A stretch of DNA of 64,000 bases from Neodontobutis hainanensis (Eukaryota; Chordata; Actinopteri; Gobiiformes; Odontobutidae), in NCBI GenBank assembly GCA_024349245.1, contig JALDNG010000105.1, positions 219,001 to 283,000 of the forward strand. The letters are read 5' to 3'. Below are positions 20,252 to 32,969 of the stretch, one piece after another. The translations under genes were made by a program, and so were the position numbers. Every line of letters starts with the position of its first letter. Within the stretch, counting starts at the first letter, position 1. The notes under the pieces are model-generated. The model searched no databases. It saw only the letters and a list, made by a program, of their open reading frames with translations, and had not been told where the DNA came from.

Positions 20252-20720
20252 AATTAGCCTTTTAATGTTGAGAAATGCTGAAGTAGAAATGTCAGAACAA
20301 ACAGATTTTCCTGATTACGTCTCATAAACATTTATTTAACACTGATCTGTGTTAAATAAAAGTTTATGAGACGTAATCAGGAAAACTGTGTGAACTTCTG
20401 ACAGGTCGGTGGAAACAAATATAGTCTACATTTGGATTTGCTTTAATTTTTTGTATATTATTATTATGTGTTTACACTGGTACGATCATATTGTTTATTT
20501 AGTAAACTAGACAAAATGAATGGCCTTAAATATTGTTTGAGAAAATTATTGTCTGAGTAATTAGAAAACTGAAATGAAGACAGTTGAGAATAAATAATAA
20601 CCAATGGTTTTTGAAATAGTACTTTTTAATAAAGGTATAATACCTAACACTTAACAAGTGTCATCTTTACAATAAAGTTTTAAACTACAATGTAAATTTG
20701 TAATCTTTTTGTAGAGTCTG
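20252..20720. repeat. Duplicated segment, copy 1 (copy 2 at 26690-27100)
   Basis: Shared blocks in the same order in both places include 'ttttaatgttg', 'gaaatgtcag', 'gtgttaaataaa', 'aaactgaaatgaagacagttg' and 'tttaaact'. The copies are diverged (many substitutions and small indels). They flank the L2 LINE region and may be an old local duplication or two copies of an unrecognised element. Confidence 0.6.
20306..20385. repeat. Near-perfect 37-bp inverted repeat (hairpin)
   Basis: The arms at 20306-20342 and 20349-20385 match at 36 of 37 positions around a 6-nt loop. The right arm corresponds to sequence also present in the duplicate at about 26766-26800. The left arm has no counterpart there. 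Confidence 0.9.
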
Positions 20721-23119
20721 ATGCAAAATTGATGGAAACATGAAATTAGGAATGAATAAATGTTTTAAATATGCTGTGGTTAAAATTTATATGGAAAAGA
20801 TGCAAAAACAAAATGGTTTACTGTAGTTATTGAACACCTGGTGTTAAGGCTGAGTTTTACAGAGGCAGTCTGGAACAAATATATACTGAACAAAACCCTG
20901 AAAAAATAGTTTATTATAAAAGTAAATACAGAAATATTTACACAGAGCTTTGTTGATTTGATGAACAGTCTTTTCTTTTAAACGACAGTCACATGATGAT
21001 GGAGTTTTGGAGGAAAGCAGTGTGAACAGAGGCTTTGTGGTGTGTTCAAGGACCTGAGAGAGGCTGCCTGATTACAAGGTTAACCCCAGAGGGAGGGGTC
21101 TGACCCGAGAGGATTTAAATGGAATTTATTTCTAAAGGAATTAATTTGAAGTGAGTGAACAATATTCTGAGGATTTTCTAATTAGATTGTGAATTTAAAG
21201 TCTTTGGCTAAAAGTTTGTGACGATAGATTATGAGAAACTAGTTCTGATCCATTTAAAAAAATTTTATGTTTGCATCAACTGAATAAAATTAAAACTGAA
21301 CAAAATGAAGTTTTAAATATAACAAAAACAACAGTGATGCTATTTGGAAAACATAAAGAAGACAAATAATTAGAAACGATAATTGATGGACTAACATTTT
21401 AAAATTGATTAATGGCACTGGCCATTTTGTTTTTTTATATTGAGGTTGTTTATGGTTTTCCCAGGTAAATAAAAAAAGAGGGAGAAGTAGATACTAACTG
21501 TATTAAAGTGATGAGGTGTATTTGTAAATTTTTGTGAGTGTGATTGACAACGGGCACAGGGGACAGTGTTTTTGTTGGAGGGTTTCTATCTTTATTTTTT
21601 GTTTTTTGTTTCCTGTTGGAGTATTGTTTTATTATACCGTTTTCTTTTTGTAATTTAAATTGAAAAATTCAATTAATATATTAAACACTAAAGTGAAGAG
21701 GTGACGCGTGGTTAACCTAATGGTTAGGATGAGGCTATAACAACAGTGTTTAATACAGTAAAAGAGCAGTTTAAATCAAAAATAAAGAAAGAAAGAAGGT
21801 TGACAGGACCGTTCTGGAGAAGCACTGTTTGGTCTGATTGAGCAAAACCTTTCAGATTAAATTAGATTTCCAGCAGAACATATCTGTGGAAACAGGGTTT
21901 ATCTGTGTTTCATTTTTATGGTTTGATCATTTTAAGAGCTTGTATGGTTTCGTTTGACGAAAGCCTGAAGGGCACTTTCTATGGGTCTGTAACATCACTC
22001 TGAACCTGACAAACTGAGAGATCAGGGACAGGTGCAGTGCAAAGCAGAAGTCTGGAGGTTTTGTGAAAGTAGGACCATTAGAGCAGCATTGCCTGCTGAC
22101 CGGAAACATGTGTCCTTAAAGGATCCTGGTTTATTTGTTCACATACAATGTGACGGAGAACATCGTGAGTAAAACCTCACACCTTAGGAACCAAACAGCA
22201 GTTCCTTCAGGTTTATTTGAGAGCCCCCAATGAGAGGAAACTGGTCCAAGGACTGGACAGACCAAATAGCACTGAGCTGCTTTGAGCTGAAAAGGTGAGA
22301 TCCACAACATGATTTGATCCAAAGTGTTCTATGTATCCGGAGCTTGTTGGTGAGATTGATGGATGTGGCCATTGCTGGGTCAACATTCCTGGACATGCAC
22401 CTGCCCAACGACTGTGGTCCTTTGAGCTCAGATGAACACTTTGATATCTGAGGGACGTTAACATCTGCATGAACACCAACGGGACAACAGCTCCAGGACG
22501 GATCATACTACAGTCCTAAGGGCCGTATGGTTCATTGAAGGGACAGTAATGGACAGGCAGGGACAGTAATGGACAGGCAGGGACAGGCCAGAGATCTTGA
22601 GTCCAATGGGGCGACCAGCTTAAACTCTGGCATATTTTTCTACGCTTTTGGAGTGACACTGTGTTTTGATTTATGGACTTTTATGAATTTGATTTTGAAG
22701 AATCAGTGCATGACTCTGTGGAGTCCCATTTGATTGTGAACATATCCCGTATAATCATTTTTGTCTTTGATTTGAAATGTGTTTGAGATTCAGTTGAAGT
22801 GATTACATAAGTTAATGCTTGATGTTTGTGTGTTGACGCCGCCTTGGGGCAAGGGCTGGACAAAGAGTTTTTCCCAGCGTTAGGTCAAATGGTCAAGTGT
22901 ACTTAGGCTAGGTCAGATGCCCTGCTGGGTTTTCGCTTTGTCAAAAGTAAACAACTCACACTCAAGCTAGTAGATTGTTTATGCTAATTGTTATCAGCAT
23001 AAAGAGAGGGGAATGTTCTTGTTATGTCTACTTCCTGCTTGGATTAGCACGAAGGACATGACATGAATTTGACATGACCTGAGGAGAACTATAAGCCCCC
23101 AGTAACTCTAAACATAAGA
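20721..23119. other. Intergenic, nothing recognised
   Basis: AT-rich to about 22.1 kb. 22130-22870 is less AT-rich and has a short direct repeat (22 bp, twice, at about 22542-22590, around 'gggacagtaatggacaggca'). Open stretches on the minus strand at 22184-22506 show no domain I know. Confidence 0.4.
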
Positions 23120-25162
23120 ATTTAAATTATTATAACACATCTTTAATCAGAGAAAACCGGCATAACCCCAGGTTTCTCTTTGGAACAGTTGCTAAACTTA
23201 TCCAACCAAAAACAACTGAAGACTCCTCTCCCTTTAGTGCACAAGACTTTTTAGATTTCTTTTATCATAAAATTGAAAATATCAGGGATAATATTTTGTT
23301 TTTGTCTTCTTTGGCTCCGGGTCCCATTCACTTGGATCCACCGACCTCTCGTCTCTCAGTCTTAGATTCTGTTTCCCTCGATGAGCTGACAAAGGTGGTT
23401 TCTTCATGTAAAGCAACTACGTGTCTCCTGGATATCCTGCAGCAAAACAGCTTAAAGAACTGTGGCCCTATGTGGGGCAAATTATATTAAACATTATAAA
23501 CTTGTCCCTGTCTGGCACCGTCCCTTCCCTTTTCAAACAGGCTGTGGTCAAAGCCCTGCTCAAAAAACCTACTCTGGATCCTGGATGCCTAAATAATTTC
23601 CGTCCTGTCTCCAATTTACCTTTTCTATCTAAAGTCCTCGAAAAAGTTGTGCTAAAACAACTTACTCTATATCTATCAGAAAATGACCTCCTCGAGCCGT
23701 TTCAGTCTGAGTTTAGGGCCTCTTATTCCACTGAAACTGCTTTAGTTAAAGTAACAAATGATCTCCTCCTTCAGATGGACGAGGACTCATCGGCTCTACT
23801 GTTATTGCTGGATCTCAGTGCTGCATTTGATACGATTGATCCTGCAGTACTAATCAACAGACTTAAAGATGTTTTTGGCATCTCTGGCTCTGCTCTTTCT
23901 TGGTTAGAATCCTATCTGTGTGATAGGTCTCATTTTGTCTCTTTTAATAAATCCTTCTCCTCCACGGCACCAGTGAAGTTCGGTGTGCCACAAGGGTCTG
24001 TGCTCGGTCCCATACTTTTTTCACTATATGTTACACCATTGGGACAAATCATCAGAAGTTATGGAGTGAACTTCCACTGTTATGCCGATGATACACAGCA
24101 GCATCTACCAATAAAAGTGAATAATTCTACTGACATCATGCGTCTAGAGGCCTGCCTCGTTTCAATTAAAACATGGATGTCTCAAAACTTCCTCCATCTG
24201 AACTTGTATAAAACAGAGCTCTTGTTAATTGGTCCTGCCAGTCATCGGCACAAGTTCAACAATCTTACTGTCTCAATCAACAACTGTGTGTTGGAGCAAC
24301 ACTCTGAGGAACCTCGGTGTCATTTTTGACTCCACACTATCTCTGCAGCAGCACATTAGTGAGGTCACTAAACTGGGCTTTTTTCACTTGAGGAATATCT
24401 CAAAAACTCCCTCCTGCCTCTCTTTAGCTGATGCTGAAATTCTCTTTCATGCATTTGTCACATCCAGGCTGGACTACTGTAATGCGTTATTCTCTGGACT
24501 GCCGAAGAAAAGTACTCACAGACTACAAATGGTCCAAAATACAGCCGCCAGACTTTTAACAAAGACCAGGAAGTTCTATCACATTACTCCGGTCCTGGCT
24601 TCATTACACTTCCTCATGTTAGAGCTGATTTCAAAGTTCTCTTGTTAACCTATAAAATCCTTTGTGGACGCGCGCCCTCTGACCTCTCTGACCTTATCAC
24701 CCCGTATACTCCAGCTCGTACCCTTCGCTCTCAGGACGCTGGCCTCCTTCAACTTCCTCGAATAAAGAAGAAGTCTGCTACAGAGCCTTTTCTTATAGAG
24801 CCACATTTTTGTGGAATGGGCTCCTGGTGGAAGTGCGGCGATCTGACTCTGTTGAGATTTTCAAAAGCAAACTCAAAACTTACTTATTTCACCAAACGTA
24901 TGGAGACTGATGATCATAGTGTTAGATTTACACTGGGTGTAGCTGTAGGTACACACTCAACCGCTCATATTATTATTACATCTGCCTTTTTTCAGTAGTA
25001 TTTAGCACTTTTGTTTTTCTCCTTTCTACCTCCTCCTAGGGTGGACGCAAACCTCTGATCTGCTGGGTGATGTGTACTGCCCCCCCCCCCGACTCTGCTC
25101 CAGTGAGAGGACCCACAGCTCATCTTTCATCTACCTTGATGTTGGCTGAGGTCCCATCCACC

Positions 25163-25246
<84 letters not shown>

Positions 25247-25545
25247 CAACATAAATGTTTTTTGTGAATATGTTTTGTATTTATATGTTTTTTTCAACTG
25301 TCCTGGACACATTCTTGCACGGCCTGTCCGTCCTGGGAGTGGATCCCTCCTTCTGTGGTTCTCCCTGAGGTTTCTCTTTTTTCCTGGCTGGGTTTTTTTT
25401 GGAGTTTTTCCTCACCCTGATGGAGGGTCTAATGACAGGGGATGTTGTCTAGTGCAGTCTGTTAAGCCCTTTGAGGCAGCTGTTGTTGTGATATTGGGCT
25501 TTACAAAAATAAATGTCTTGTCTTGTCTTGTATAAATACCAAGTA
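23120..25545 (+). mobile_element. L2-type LINE, 5'-truncated, reverse transcriptase recognisable
   Basis: Frame-broken ORF2 from about 23120 to 25000. It encodes the reverse transcriptase in order: N-F-R-P-V-S-N-L-P-F-L-S-K, L-L-L-D-L-S-A-A-F-D-T-I-D, G-V-P-Q-G-S-V-L-G-P-I-L-F and the catalytic Y-A-D-D-T-Q. A thumb-like end follows (W-M-S-Q-N-F-L-H-L-N, then L-D-Y-C-N-A-L-F-S-G-L-P-K). Frameshifts occur near 23440, 24300 and 24640, and stops remain. The 3' UTR has a (CA)n run at 25165-25245 and the end is (CTTGT)n at 25518-25532. The motifs match the L2/CR1 group; the L2 label follows from the G-I-N-F-H-C-Y-A-D-D-T-Q style. It is dead as an autonomous element. Confidence 0.85.
25165..25245. 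repeat. (CA)n microsatellite
   Basis: About 40 uninterrupted CA dinucleotides inside the 3' region of the L2 LINE. The inverted copy at 3339-3790 lacks it. Confidence 0.95.
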
Positions 25546-28500
25546 TTTTACTGCTTCAAACAGCAGTAAAATACCAACATAAATAATAATAATCAACTCC
25601 TTCTGCTAATACATTTTCTCAGTGTAAACGTGCATTTCAAATTTAGACCTTAAACATAAAAAAAAAAATTAAAAAAACTCACCTAAAAGGCTTAAGCTAA
25701 AATTAGCGCCGTCTCCAGCCTTGATTGTCTACCACCAAAAGTGCAAAAACAATGACTTTCTAAGCTTATAGCAACGTTTTTTCAAATACCCATGTCAGAA
25801 AGAACGTTTAACGTCAACAACTGATATTTTTAATTGTCTCTTCAAGTCTAAAATTTACCTTTTATTTGCGTTTTCTTTGCCTGTTTTTGCCAGTGTCTCG
25901 CGTGCTCGCGTCGGAGGAAAAGAGAGAGGCCTGGGCTGTGGCAGGTGGAGTGAGGGGGCGGGACAATGCGCAGTTTAACAGAAGCTCATTGGTCAAGAGC
26001 TAAATGTCACTCATCTGCGGGATAACACATTGATTGCTGACCATTATTTTACTTCAAATAGTGACATAACGTTTCTGGGCATATTTGCACTTTTTATTTA
26101 GAACCATTATTAATTATAGGTTACAGTATGTTTTAACACACTCCTAGCTTCAGTGTATGGAGACAATGTTTATGGTGTGGGAGGCGGCAATTTTTGAGTG
26201 GGTGTGTTTGTTTTACCAGTGAGAGTCGGGGGAAGGGATAGTCTTCATCCCTTCCATAATGGCTACATTATCTTCTTCTGCATCTAGATACAGCTCGGGT
26301 CCTGTCTGAAAAGTTGGTTCTCTGAAAAAATCTCAGCGTAATACAATTAAGATCCTCAAATATTAATTAATTAATTAATTAATTTAATTGATTGTCATTG
26401 TCCTTCTGTGAAGGGTTGAATCTACTTCTACTTTTACATTCATTAATCTAAAAGTTGATAATTTAAAAAAATGTTGTTGCTGGGCTTTTGTTGGTAGGGA
26501 TCCCCAAGTCTACCAAGAACGCCCTCTTCCTTCATCTGCACCATCCATTTTATTAATGGCCTGTAACACAAGATAACAGAGGTTTCTTATCACTCTCCCT
26601 TTTCTTTGCTCACTCTTTTGAGCTAGAAAAGTATTTTTTTTAAAGAAGATGGACTTTTGTCTGCACTGTCATTTGGAGACTCTTTACATTAAATAAACCT
26701 TTTTAATGTTGCAATAAATGCTTTGTTGGAAATGTCAGAGACAGATTGCACTGAACTGATGTGTTAAATAAAGTTTATGATACTTAATTAGTAAAACTGT
26801 TTGACCTTCTGTCAGGTCTGTTAATACGAATATAGTCCACATTTGGGTTTTATTGAATCTATGGAAAAGTTTTGGTAAACAAAACAACATAATTAATGGG
26901 ATTACATATTGTTTTTGAGAAAAAAATATTGTTTAAGTAATTTGGGAAACTGAAATGAAGACAGTTGAAAACAAAATAAAACCAAGGGTTTATTAAAATG
27001 ATATTTCATAATCAAGGTACAATATATGACACTAAAATAGAGCTGAGTGTCATCTACACAATAGAGATTTAAACTGTATGGTCAATTTGTAATCTGGTGA
27101 GTGAAAACATATTTATATGTTTAAAACAGTAAAAACAATCTTGAACCATTGTAGAGGTATTTATTTGAGAGATTTAAAGTTAATAAGAAATAAGTAAATA
27201 AAAAGTTAAAGTTTGTTGCTCGCTGGGGTTTAATCACTGTTTGAAGTTATTTTGATTGGAATGATTTTGATTATTAATTATTGTGAGAAATAGTAGGACA
27301 AACACAATAGTGTGTCCTTTTTAACAGGATTGATTTTTTTTTTCCAAACCCTTAGAGGTATTCAAGGTGAACACTAATCCAAACAATACAAAGACATGAC
27401 TTTAAACTAAATCTAATCATTGTCCCGGGACTCTGTCCTGTTCACTTAGTGACACACATCTAGGACTGACAGCTCAATACACGTCCATCCACGACCCTGG
27501 AGCTGAGAGGCATAATGTAAACCTATAAAAGCTTCATGTGCTGTAAACATGTTCAACACATCACTGTTCCATTGTTGCATGTGTCTGATTTGTTTCATTC
27601 TTTTGCAAGAATTAAACCGGTCTTCCATTTCTAAATTTACCATGTACGGTCTCCGTCGTCTCGTTTCTGATCCGAACCAAATAATTATTTTAACATTTTT
27701 AACCAGGTCTAAACCAGGACTAAACCAGGTCTAAACCAGGAGTAAACTAGGACTAAGTCTCTGTCCAGTTCTTGCACAAACCTCACAAAACACACTAGAG
27801 TCCTTGAAGACAACAGGAATTCAAGAGAAGCACAGATGAGTCAGTTTCCTTTGTGCTCTGTTGTCAGTTTCACTTCTGTTCTTCTTTTCTTCACTTCAAG
27901 AAAAACAATAATAGATTTAAGTCAGACATATACAATGAATAAAGTTATGCATTCCACAGTCTATTTATTCTTGTGTTTAATTTGTTATGGGTCCTTTGGA
28001 CCCTTGAAAAAGAGATGAATTGTCTTCACCTTAAAAACTCCATATGCCTTTTCTTCAAGATGACCTGGATGACTGAGAACCTTCACAGACATATTTATTG
28101 GCCTGTTTTATTGCTTTAATTTTTTTTTCTTTTTCTTAAAATAACTATGTGGCTTATACAGAACTTCCATCAAACTTGTCCGTTTGAAAAAAAAAAAAAA
28201 GAAATAAAGATGTGTGTGGTTTTATTTGGATTTGAACAGGTTTAGTTGGATTTCAGCAGGGATTGTATTCAATCAGAGATATTTATTTTTAGGAGAAAAT
28301 GAGGGCCATATAAAATCGCACAAAGTCAAAATGCGATCAATGATGGTCAAAGACAAGTCAATTTGTGTCTTGCATTTGAGCCGTGGAGGCAGTTCAGATC
28401 TGCGTTACAATGACAGGTAAGGTAAGACAGACTATTTCTTGTGTTTTAGTTGACTAATGCTAAATAACTATAAAGCTATAGTAAATTGTGTAAGCTAGAA

Positions 28501-29040
28501 TCACATTAATGTCAATGCCAAAAACATTTCAAACGGTTCTGTAATTATCATGACTCTATTGACTTTCTTGATTAGTATTAAGGTATTATTAGTATAACGT
28601 AATACGTTTTTTCAAATTACGTGAATGTAATTTTAAAGCAGCTCTTTCTGAGTGCTATGTTTAGCCTCGCAGGCTAACACATTAACCTTGGTGTTTATTT
28701 CTGGATAATCAAAAAGTAAGATGTAGAAGACAGTGTTCCATAAATAAACACATCTTCTGTGATGATTATGCACGTTGGAGTGTACGTCGTGAGGAGATGC
28801 CACTCATGAGCTCTTCATTATCCAGTTTATAAGACATTATGCACATCATGAATCGTTTTACTTTACGGCAGTCATTACTGATAATAAGTCAATATATCCT
28901 TTTACGTGTTTGCTGTGCTGCGGTCTCTGCCGGTTGTTGTCGAGCGAGTACGAGCTGCAACTGCCACTAACAACCTGAAGTGTCGCTCGTGATGCACAAA
29001 ATACAATAATGATATAAACCCCCATAATGCACCTTTAAAG
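25546..29040. other. Intergenic, duplicated segment copy 2 and simple repeats
   Basis: Contains a (TTAA)-rich run near 26363-26390, copy 2 of the duplicated segment (26690-27100), a short 'ctaaaccagga' tandem at 27700-27760 and poly-A/T runs. No exon is recognised. 28960-29040 has the 'cccataatgcacctttaaag' end common to dispersed fish elements. Chemokine promoter homology begins at about 29055. Confidence 0.45.
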
Positions 29041-29195
29041 AGAAAAAAAACCCAGTAAAAACAATGATTTTATTTTCCACCTGAAGTGTTGAAAGTTTTT
29101 CCGAAGCAGTCGGTCAGTTCATGGAAATTCGGTTCAACCCCCCACTCTTTCACTGAACTGTGTCAGGAAGACGAGCCACTTCTCCTTTTCTGTCA

Positions 29196-29203
29196 TTAAA
29201 TAC
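29196..29203 (+). promoter_or_regulatory. TATA-like box of chemokine copy D
   Basis: TTAAATAC lies 87 nt upstream of the ATG at 29290, the same distance as in the copy at 5442. The surrounding 100 bp is nearly identical between copies. Confidence 0.5.
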
Positions 29204-29289
29204 GAGTGTTCTCTGTTCGTCTGACAGAACTCACAGCTCTCTTCACTCTCCCTTTACTCTTCTGTTTAGTTCTGGTATTTATTCTGAAA

Positions 29290-30325
29290 ATGAGCTGTGG
29301 AAACCTGCTGGTGCTGCTGCCTCTGATGCTGATGGCTCTGTCTCACTGTGGATCTGCAGGTAACACCTCACTTTCACCCACACTATTTCATTCTCTTGCC
29401 GGTTTTTAAGAGTTTTTCATTGACGTTTCTTGTTTTTTGTGTTGGATTAAAGATAAAAAGCTGAGGTTCTGCTGCACAACTGTGTCTAACAAAGAGATCA
29501 CTGAACCCATCATCGGTTATTTGGTCCAAAAACCCAAAGCTCCATGTGTCCGAGCCGTCATGTAAGTCCAGATTAATCATGTTATTTCATTTACAAACTA
29601 AACTAACCTCACAAATATGGGATAAAGTAAGATAAATTAACAAAACACTTATTTGAACAAGTTTATGCAGAAATGCTGTTGAAGACTCTGAGACTGAGCA
29701 GAGACTTGTGTCGCTGAAAGATTGAGACTTGTTTTTGTGTTTTCTCTTTAGTTTTCAGACGGAGACAGGTCTTTACTGCTCTCAGGTCAGCGCTCCCTGG
29801 GTCCAACGCAAGATCATTGAATTCAGGTGAGCTTCTTTTTCAATCTGCTTTTATTCAGTGTCGTTAAATACAAGTAGAGTTATACTAATTATTATCTTTG
29901 TCTGATAATAACTGCAGATTTAAAAACACCTCAGAGTAAGGTTTCTGAGTTCATGAAAAGCATAGTCTCCAGTTCAGTCTGTGTTACCTGTGTCCCTTGT
30001 ACCTGGAACATGTAACTATTAGACTGGGACATATACTTTTATAATAATAATTCACATTTCTTCAGTGTCATGTGAAAGTGTTTCCCACATTTATTCATCC
30101 TTCTGTTTTTTTACTCTTTTGTTTTTCAGAAAACAGAACAAAGATAAATCCCAGGACGTACCTCCTTCTGTGAAGTCCACAGTGTCTCTTCTGTCCATCC
30201 TCACCTCCACCGCCGCTCCGTCCTCCTCCAGCTCCGTCCCATCTATTGAGGAAGGTATGTTAATCCAGACTAATGATGCAGTGGCTCAGTTGTACAGCCG
30301 GTCCTCCTATAAGGTCACGGTTTAA
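29290..30325 (+). CDS. CC chemokine copy D, short Ser-rich tail ended by a LINE
   Basis: Exons 29290-29359, 29453-29561, 29752-29826 and 30130-30325 join in frame (450 nt, 149 aa) with canonical splice sites. The signal peptide is identical to the copy at 5442. The core has L-R-F-C-C-T-T-V, P-I-I-G-Y-L-V-Q-K-P, P-C-V-R-A-V-I-F-Q-T-E-T-G-L-Y-C and W-V-Q-R-K-I-I-E-F: four Cys in CC spacing. The tail has the basic KQNKDK linker and a single STAAPSSSSSVPS unit. It then runs into LINE-derived sequence at about 30244 that adds about 27 codons before TAA. It is probably an active secreted chemokine; the C-terminal end is a by-product of the insertion. The promoter is intact. No poly(A) signal of its own family remains nearby. 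Confidence 0.75.
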
Positions 30326-31555
30326 TTACGTTGGGGCGGACGCTGGACAGACTAAGCAGGCCCACATGTACTGTGAGGGTCTGTTTGGATTGTTTGGTCG
30401 AGTCCCCTGTCTGAGAGATCTTCATCTCCCACCCCTGGCATAGCTTCGACCAGATCCCGAAGAAGGCTGGAGACATTGAATCTTAGTGGACCATGTTCTC
30501 TACCTCAATTGTCAACGCAGCTGCTTGGAGCTGTGGCCGTAAAGTAAGGGATGCTGTCAAGCTGAAGAAACAGGACCTATCAAGCCTGGTTGGCTCGTGG
30601 GACTCCTGAGGCAGCTGGTAGGCCTCAGCAGACCAAGCAGCCTGGGTAGTAGTAGAGTTCGGTGAAGCTATGGAGAAAGACTCTCGCTCGGCAAACCGTC
30701 CGTGACTTGAACTGGGGACATTGTCAGGCAGTGCGAGGAATACTTTGAGGATCTCCTCCTCATATACATGTCTACCATTGAGGAAGCAGAGGCCGAGGGC
30801 TCGAAGGTGGACTTCGAGCTGAAGTTACAGAGGTAGTAGCACCAGGGGTGGATGAGATACGGCCTGAGTACCTCAAGTCTCTGGATGTTGTAGGGCTGTC
30901 TTGGCTGACACGCCTCTGCATCTTTGTTGCGTGGTGGTACGTCTGGACTGGCAGGCGGTGGTGATCCCTCTTTTTAAGAAGGGGAACGGAGGGTGTGTTG
31001 CAAGTACAGAGATCTCACACTCAACCTCCCCAGGAAAGTCTATCCTACCTGCTGCTAGGGTAATGGAGAGGAGAATGTCAAACCTCGGATTCAGGAGGAA
31101 CAATGCAGTTTTTCTCCCGATCTTGGAACACTGGACCAGCTGTAGACCCACTCCAGGGGTTGGAGGGTTCATGAGAGTTTGCCCAACCAGTCCACATGTT
31201 CTTTGTGGAGGCATTTAACTGTGTCCCTCACGGCGCCCTGTGGGGGGTGCTCTGGGAGTGTGGGGTCCGGGGTCCTTTGGAAATGGCTGTACAGTCCCTG
31301 TTCGACCAGAGCAGGAGCTTGGTTCAGTGCCAGCAGTAAGGAAGACCTTTTTGGACGCCTCCCAAGGGAGGTGTTCCGGGCATGTCCCACCAGGAGGAGA
31401 CCCAGGGGAAGACCTAGGACAGGCTGGAGGGACTATGTCTCTCAGCTGGCCTGGGAATGCTTCAGAATTCCCCTGGAAGAGCCGGAGGAAGTGTCTGGGG
31501 AGAGGGAAGTCTGGGCACCTCTGCTTGTCCCCAGATAAACAGTAGAAGATGGATG
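30244..31555 (+). mobile_element. Degenerate LINE, internally decayed
   Basis: Frame-broken reverse-transcriptase text in order: K-L-K-K-Q-D-L-S-S-L-V; A-P-G-V-D-E-I-R-P-E-Y-L-K; W-Q-A-V-V-I-P-L-F-K-K-G-N; V-P-H-G-A-L-W-G-V-L-W-E-C-G-V; then jumping to the C-terminal L-P-R-E-V-F-R-A-C-P-T-R-R-R-P-R-G-R-P-R-T and W-R-D-Y-V-S. The palm/FADD part is deleted. It ends 'gaagatggatggatac'. It is inserted within the Ser-rich array of chemokine copy D. Confidence 0.8.
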
Positions 31556-32214
31556 GATACTATTATTAGTTTCTGTTCTCACCAGACAGAGCAAATATTT
31601 ATTGTGTTTTTCTAAAATTTAACCCCTGCAATGCCCGTTTTTGTGATTAGAATTGATTAATAAATAAATAAATAAATGTTCCTCCACAACATACTAATAC
31701 AGTTTACCAAATAGAAGTTTAGCACTTAGCATTAGCTTAGCGTACAACTTTAGAATCACAACGGCAATAATCCCTGCCTTGTCAGCAAGACTTAACCAGG
31801 TCTAAACCAGGACTAATCCAGGACTGAACCAGGTTTGAACCTGCCATGGCTGCTCGTTAGATTACCTGAGCAACCACCCACTCCCGGGCTGCACACGTGC
31901 CGGCCATGACAATCAGGCAGATATTTAACCAGCAACCTCGGCTGCCAGATTGTTCTACTGCGTCCAGATTTTGACCTCACCTCCTGTACCAGTGTGTTGC
32001 CTTGTGTTGCCGGCCACACCTCGGGGGTCTACTACTTCTTAAATCATAAAAATTACACATCTTATCAGTCTGAGTCTGGCGTTGTGCATTTGGGTCCAGA
32101 GACCGCCGTTACAAAACCAGGACTAACAGGTCTAATCCAATGGAAACTCAGTTCAACCCCCCACTCTTTCACTGAACTGTGTCAGGAAGACGAGCCACTT
32201 CTCCTTTTCTGTCG
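31556..32214. other. Intergenic, promoter side of chemokine copy E
   Basis: Contains a short tandem of 'aaccaggtctaaaccaggac' type at 31792-31840, and chemokine promoter homology from about 32140 ('ctcagttcaacccccc' region). No gene. Confidence 0.4.
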
Positions 32215-32308
32215 TTAAATACGAGTGTTCTCTGTTCGTCTGACAGAACTCACAGCTCTCTTCACTCTCCCTTCACTCTTCTGTTTAGTTCTGGTATTTA
32301 TTCTGAAA

Positions 32309-32969
32309 ATGAGCTGTGGAAACCTGCTGGTGCTGCTGCCTCTGATGCTGATGGCTCTGTCTCACTGTGGATCTGCAAATAACACCTCACTTTGATCCAG
32401 AATTTCATTCTATTGCAGGTTTTAAAGAGTTTTTCATTGACATTTCTTTTGTGTTGGATTAAAGTTGAAAAGCTGGCGTCCTGCTGCACAACTGTGTCTA
32501 CCAAAGAGATCACTGAACCCATCATCGGTTATTCAGTCCAAAAACCCGCAGCTCCATGTGTCCCAGCCATCATGTAAGTCCAGATTAATCACATTATTTA
32601 ATTTAATTATAACTTAAACAACTCACAAATATTGGATAAAGTAAGATAAATTAACAAAACACTTATTTTAACGAGTTTATGCAGAAATGCTGTTGACTAA
32701 GAGACTGTGACTGAGCAGAGACTTGTTTTTGTGTTTTCTCTTTAGTTTTCAGACGGAGACAGGTCTTTACTGCTGTCATCTCAGAGCTCCTTGGGTCCGA
32801 GATAAGATCATTGAATTCAGGTGAGCTTCTTTTTCAGCTCCAGTTTGACTCGTCTCATTTTCAAGCTGCTTTCATTCAGTGTCGTTAAATACAAGTAGAG
32901 TAATACTAATTATTATCTTTGACTTGTCCTGCTTTTTTCAGGAAACGGAACAAAGCTAAAAATCCCTGA
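32309..32969 (+). pseudogene. CC chemokine copy E, broken exon-1 donor, no Ser tail
   Basis: Exons would be 32309-32378, 32465-32573, 32746-32820 and 32942-32969 (282 nt, 93 aa). The exon-1 donor, CAG/GTAAC in the other copies, is CAA/ATAAC here, so the first intron probably cannot be removed. Reading through gives a stop after the signal peptide. The core is otherwise intact: L-A-S-C-C-T-T-V, P-C-V-P-A-I-I-F and Y-C-C-H-L-R with an extra Cys. It ends KRNKAKNP-stop. This is the ordinary chemokine length and shows what the family looks like without the mucin-like tail. The promoter (TATA-like at 32215-32222) is intact. It could still work if a cryptic donor is used. Confidence 0.7.

Noticed and set aside
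22184..22506. Minus-strand open frames with mixed composition
   Set aside because: Possibly part of a transposon, but no motif could be named; left as unannotated.
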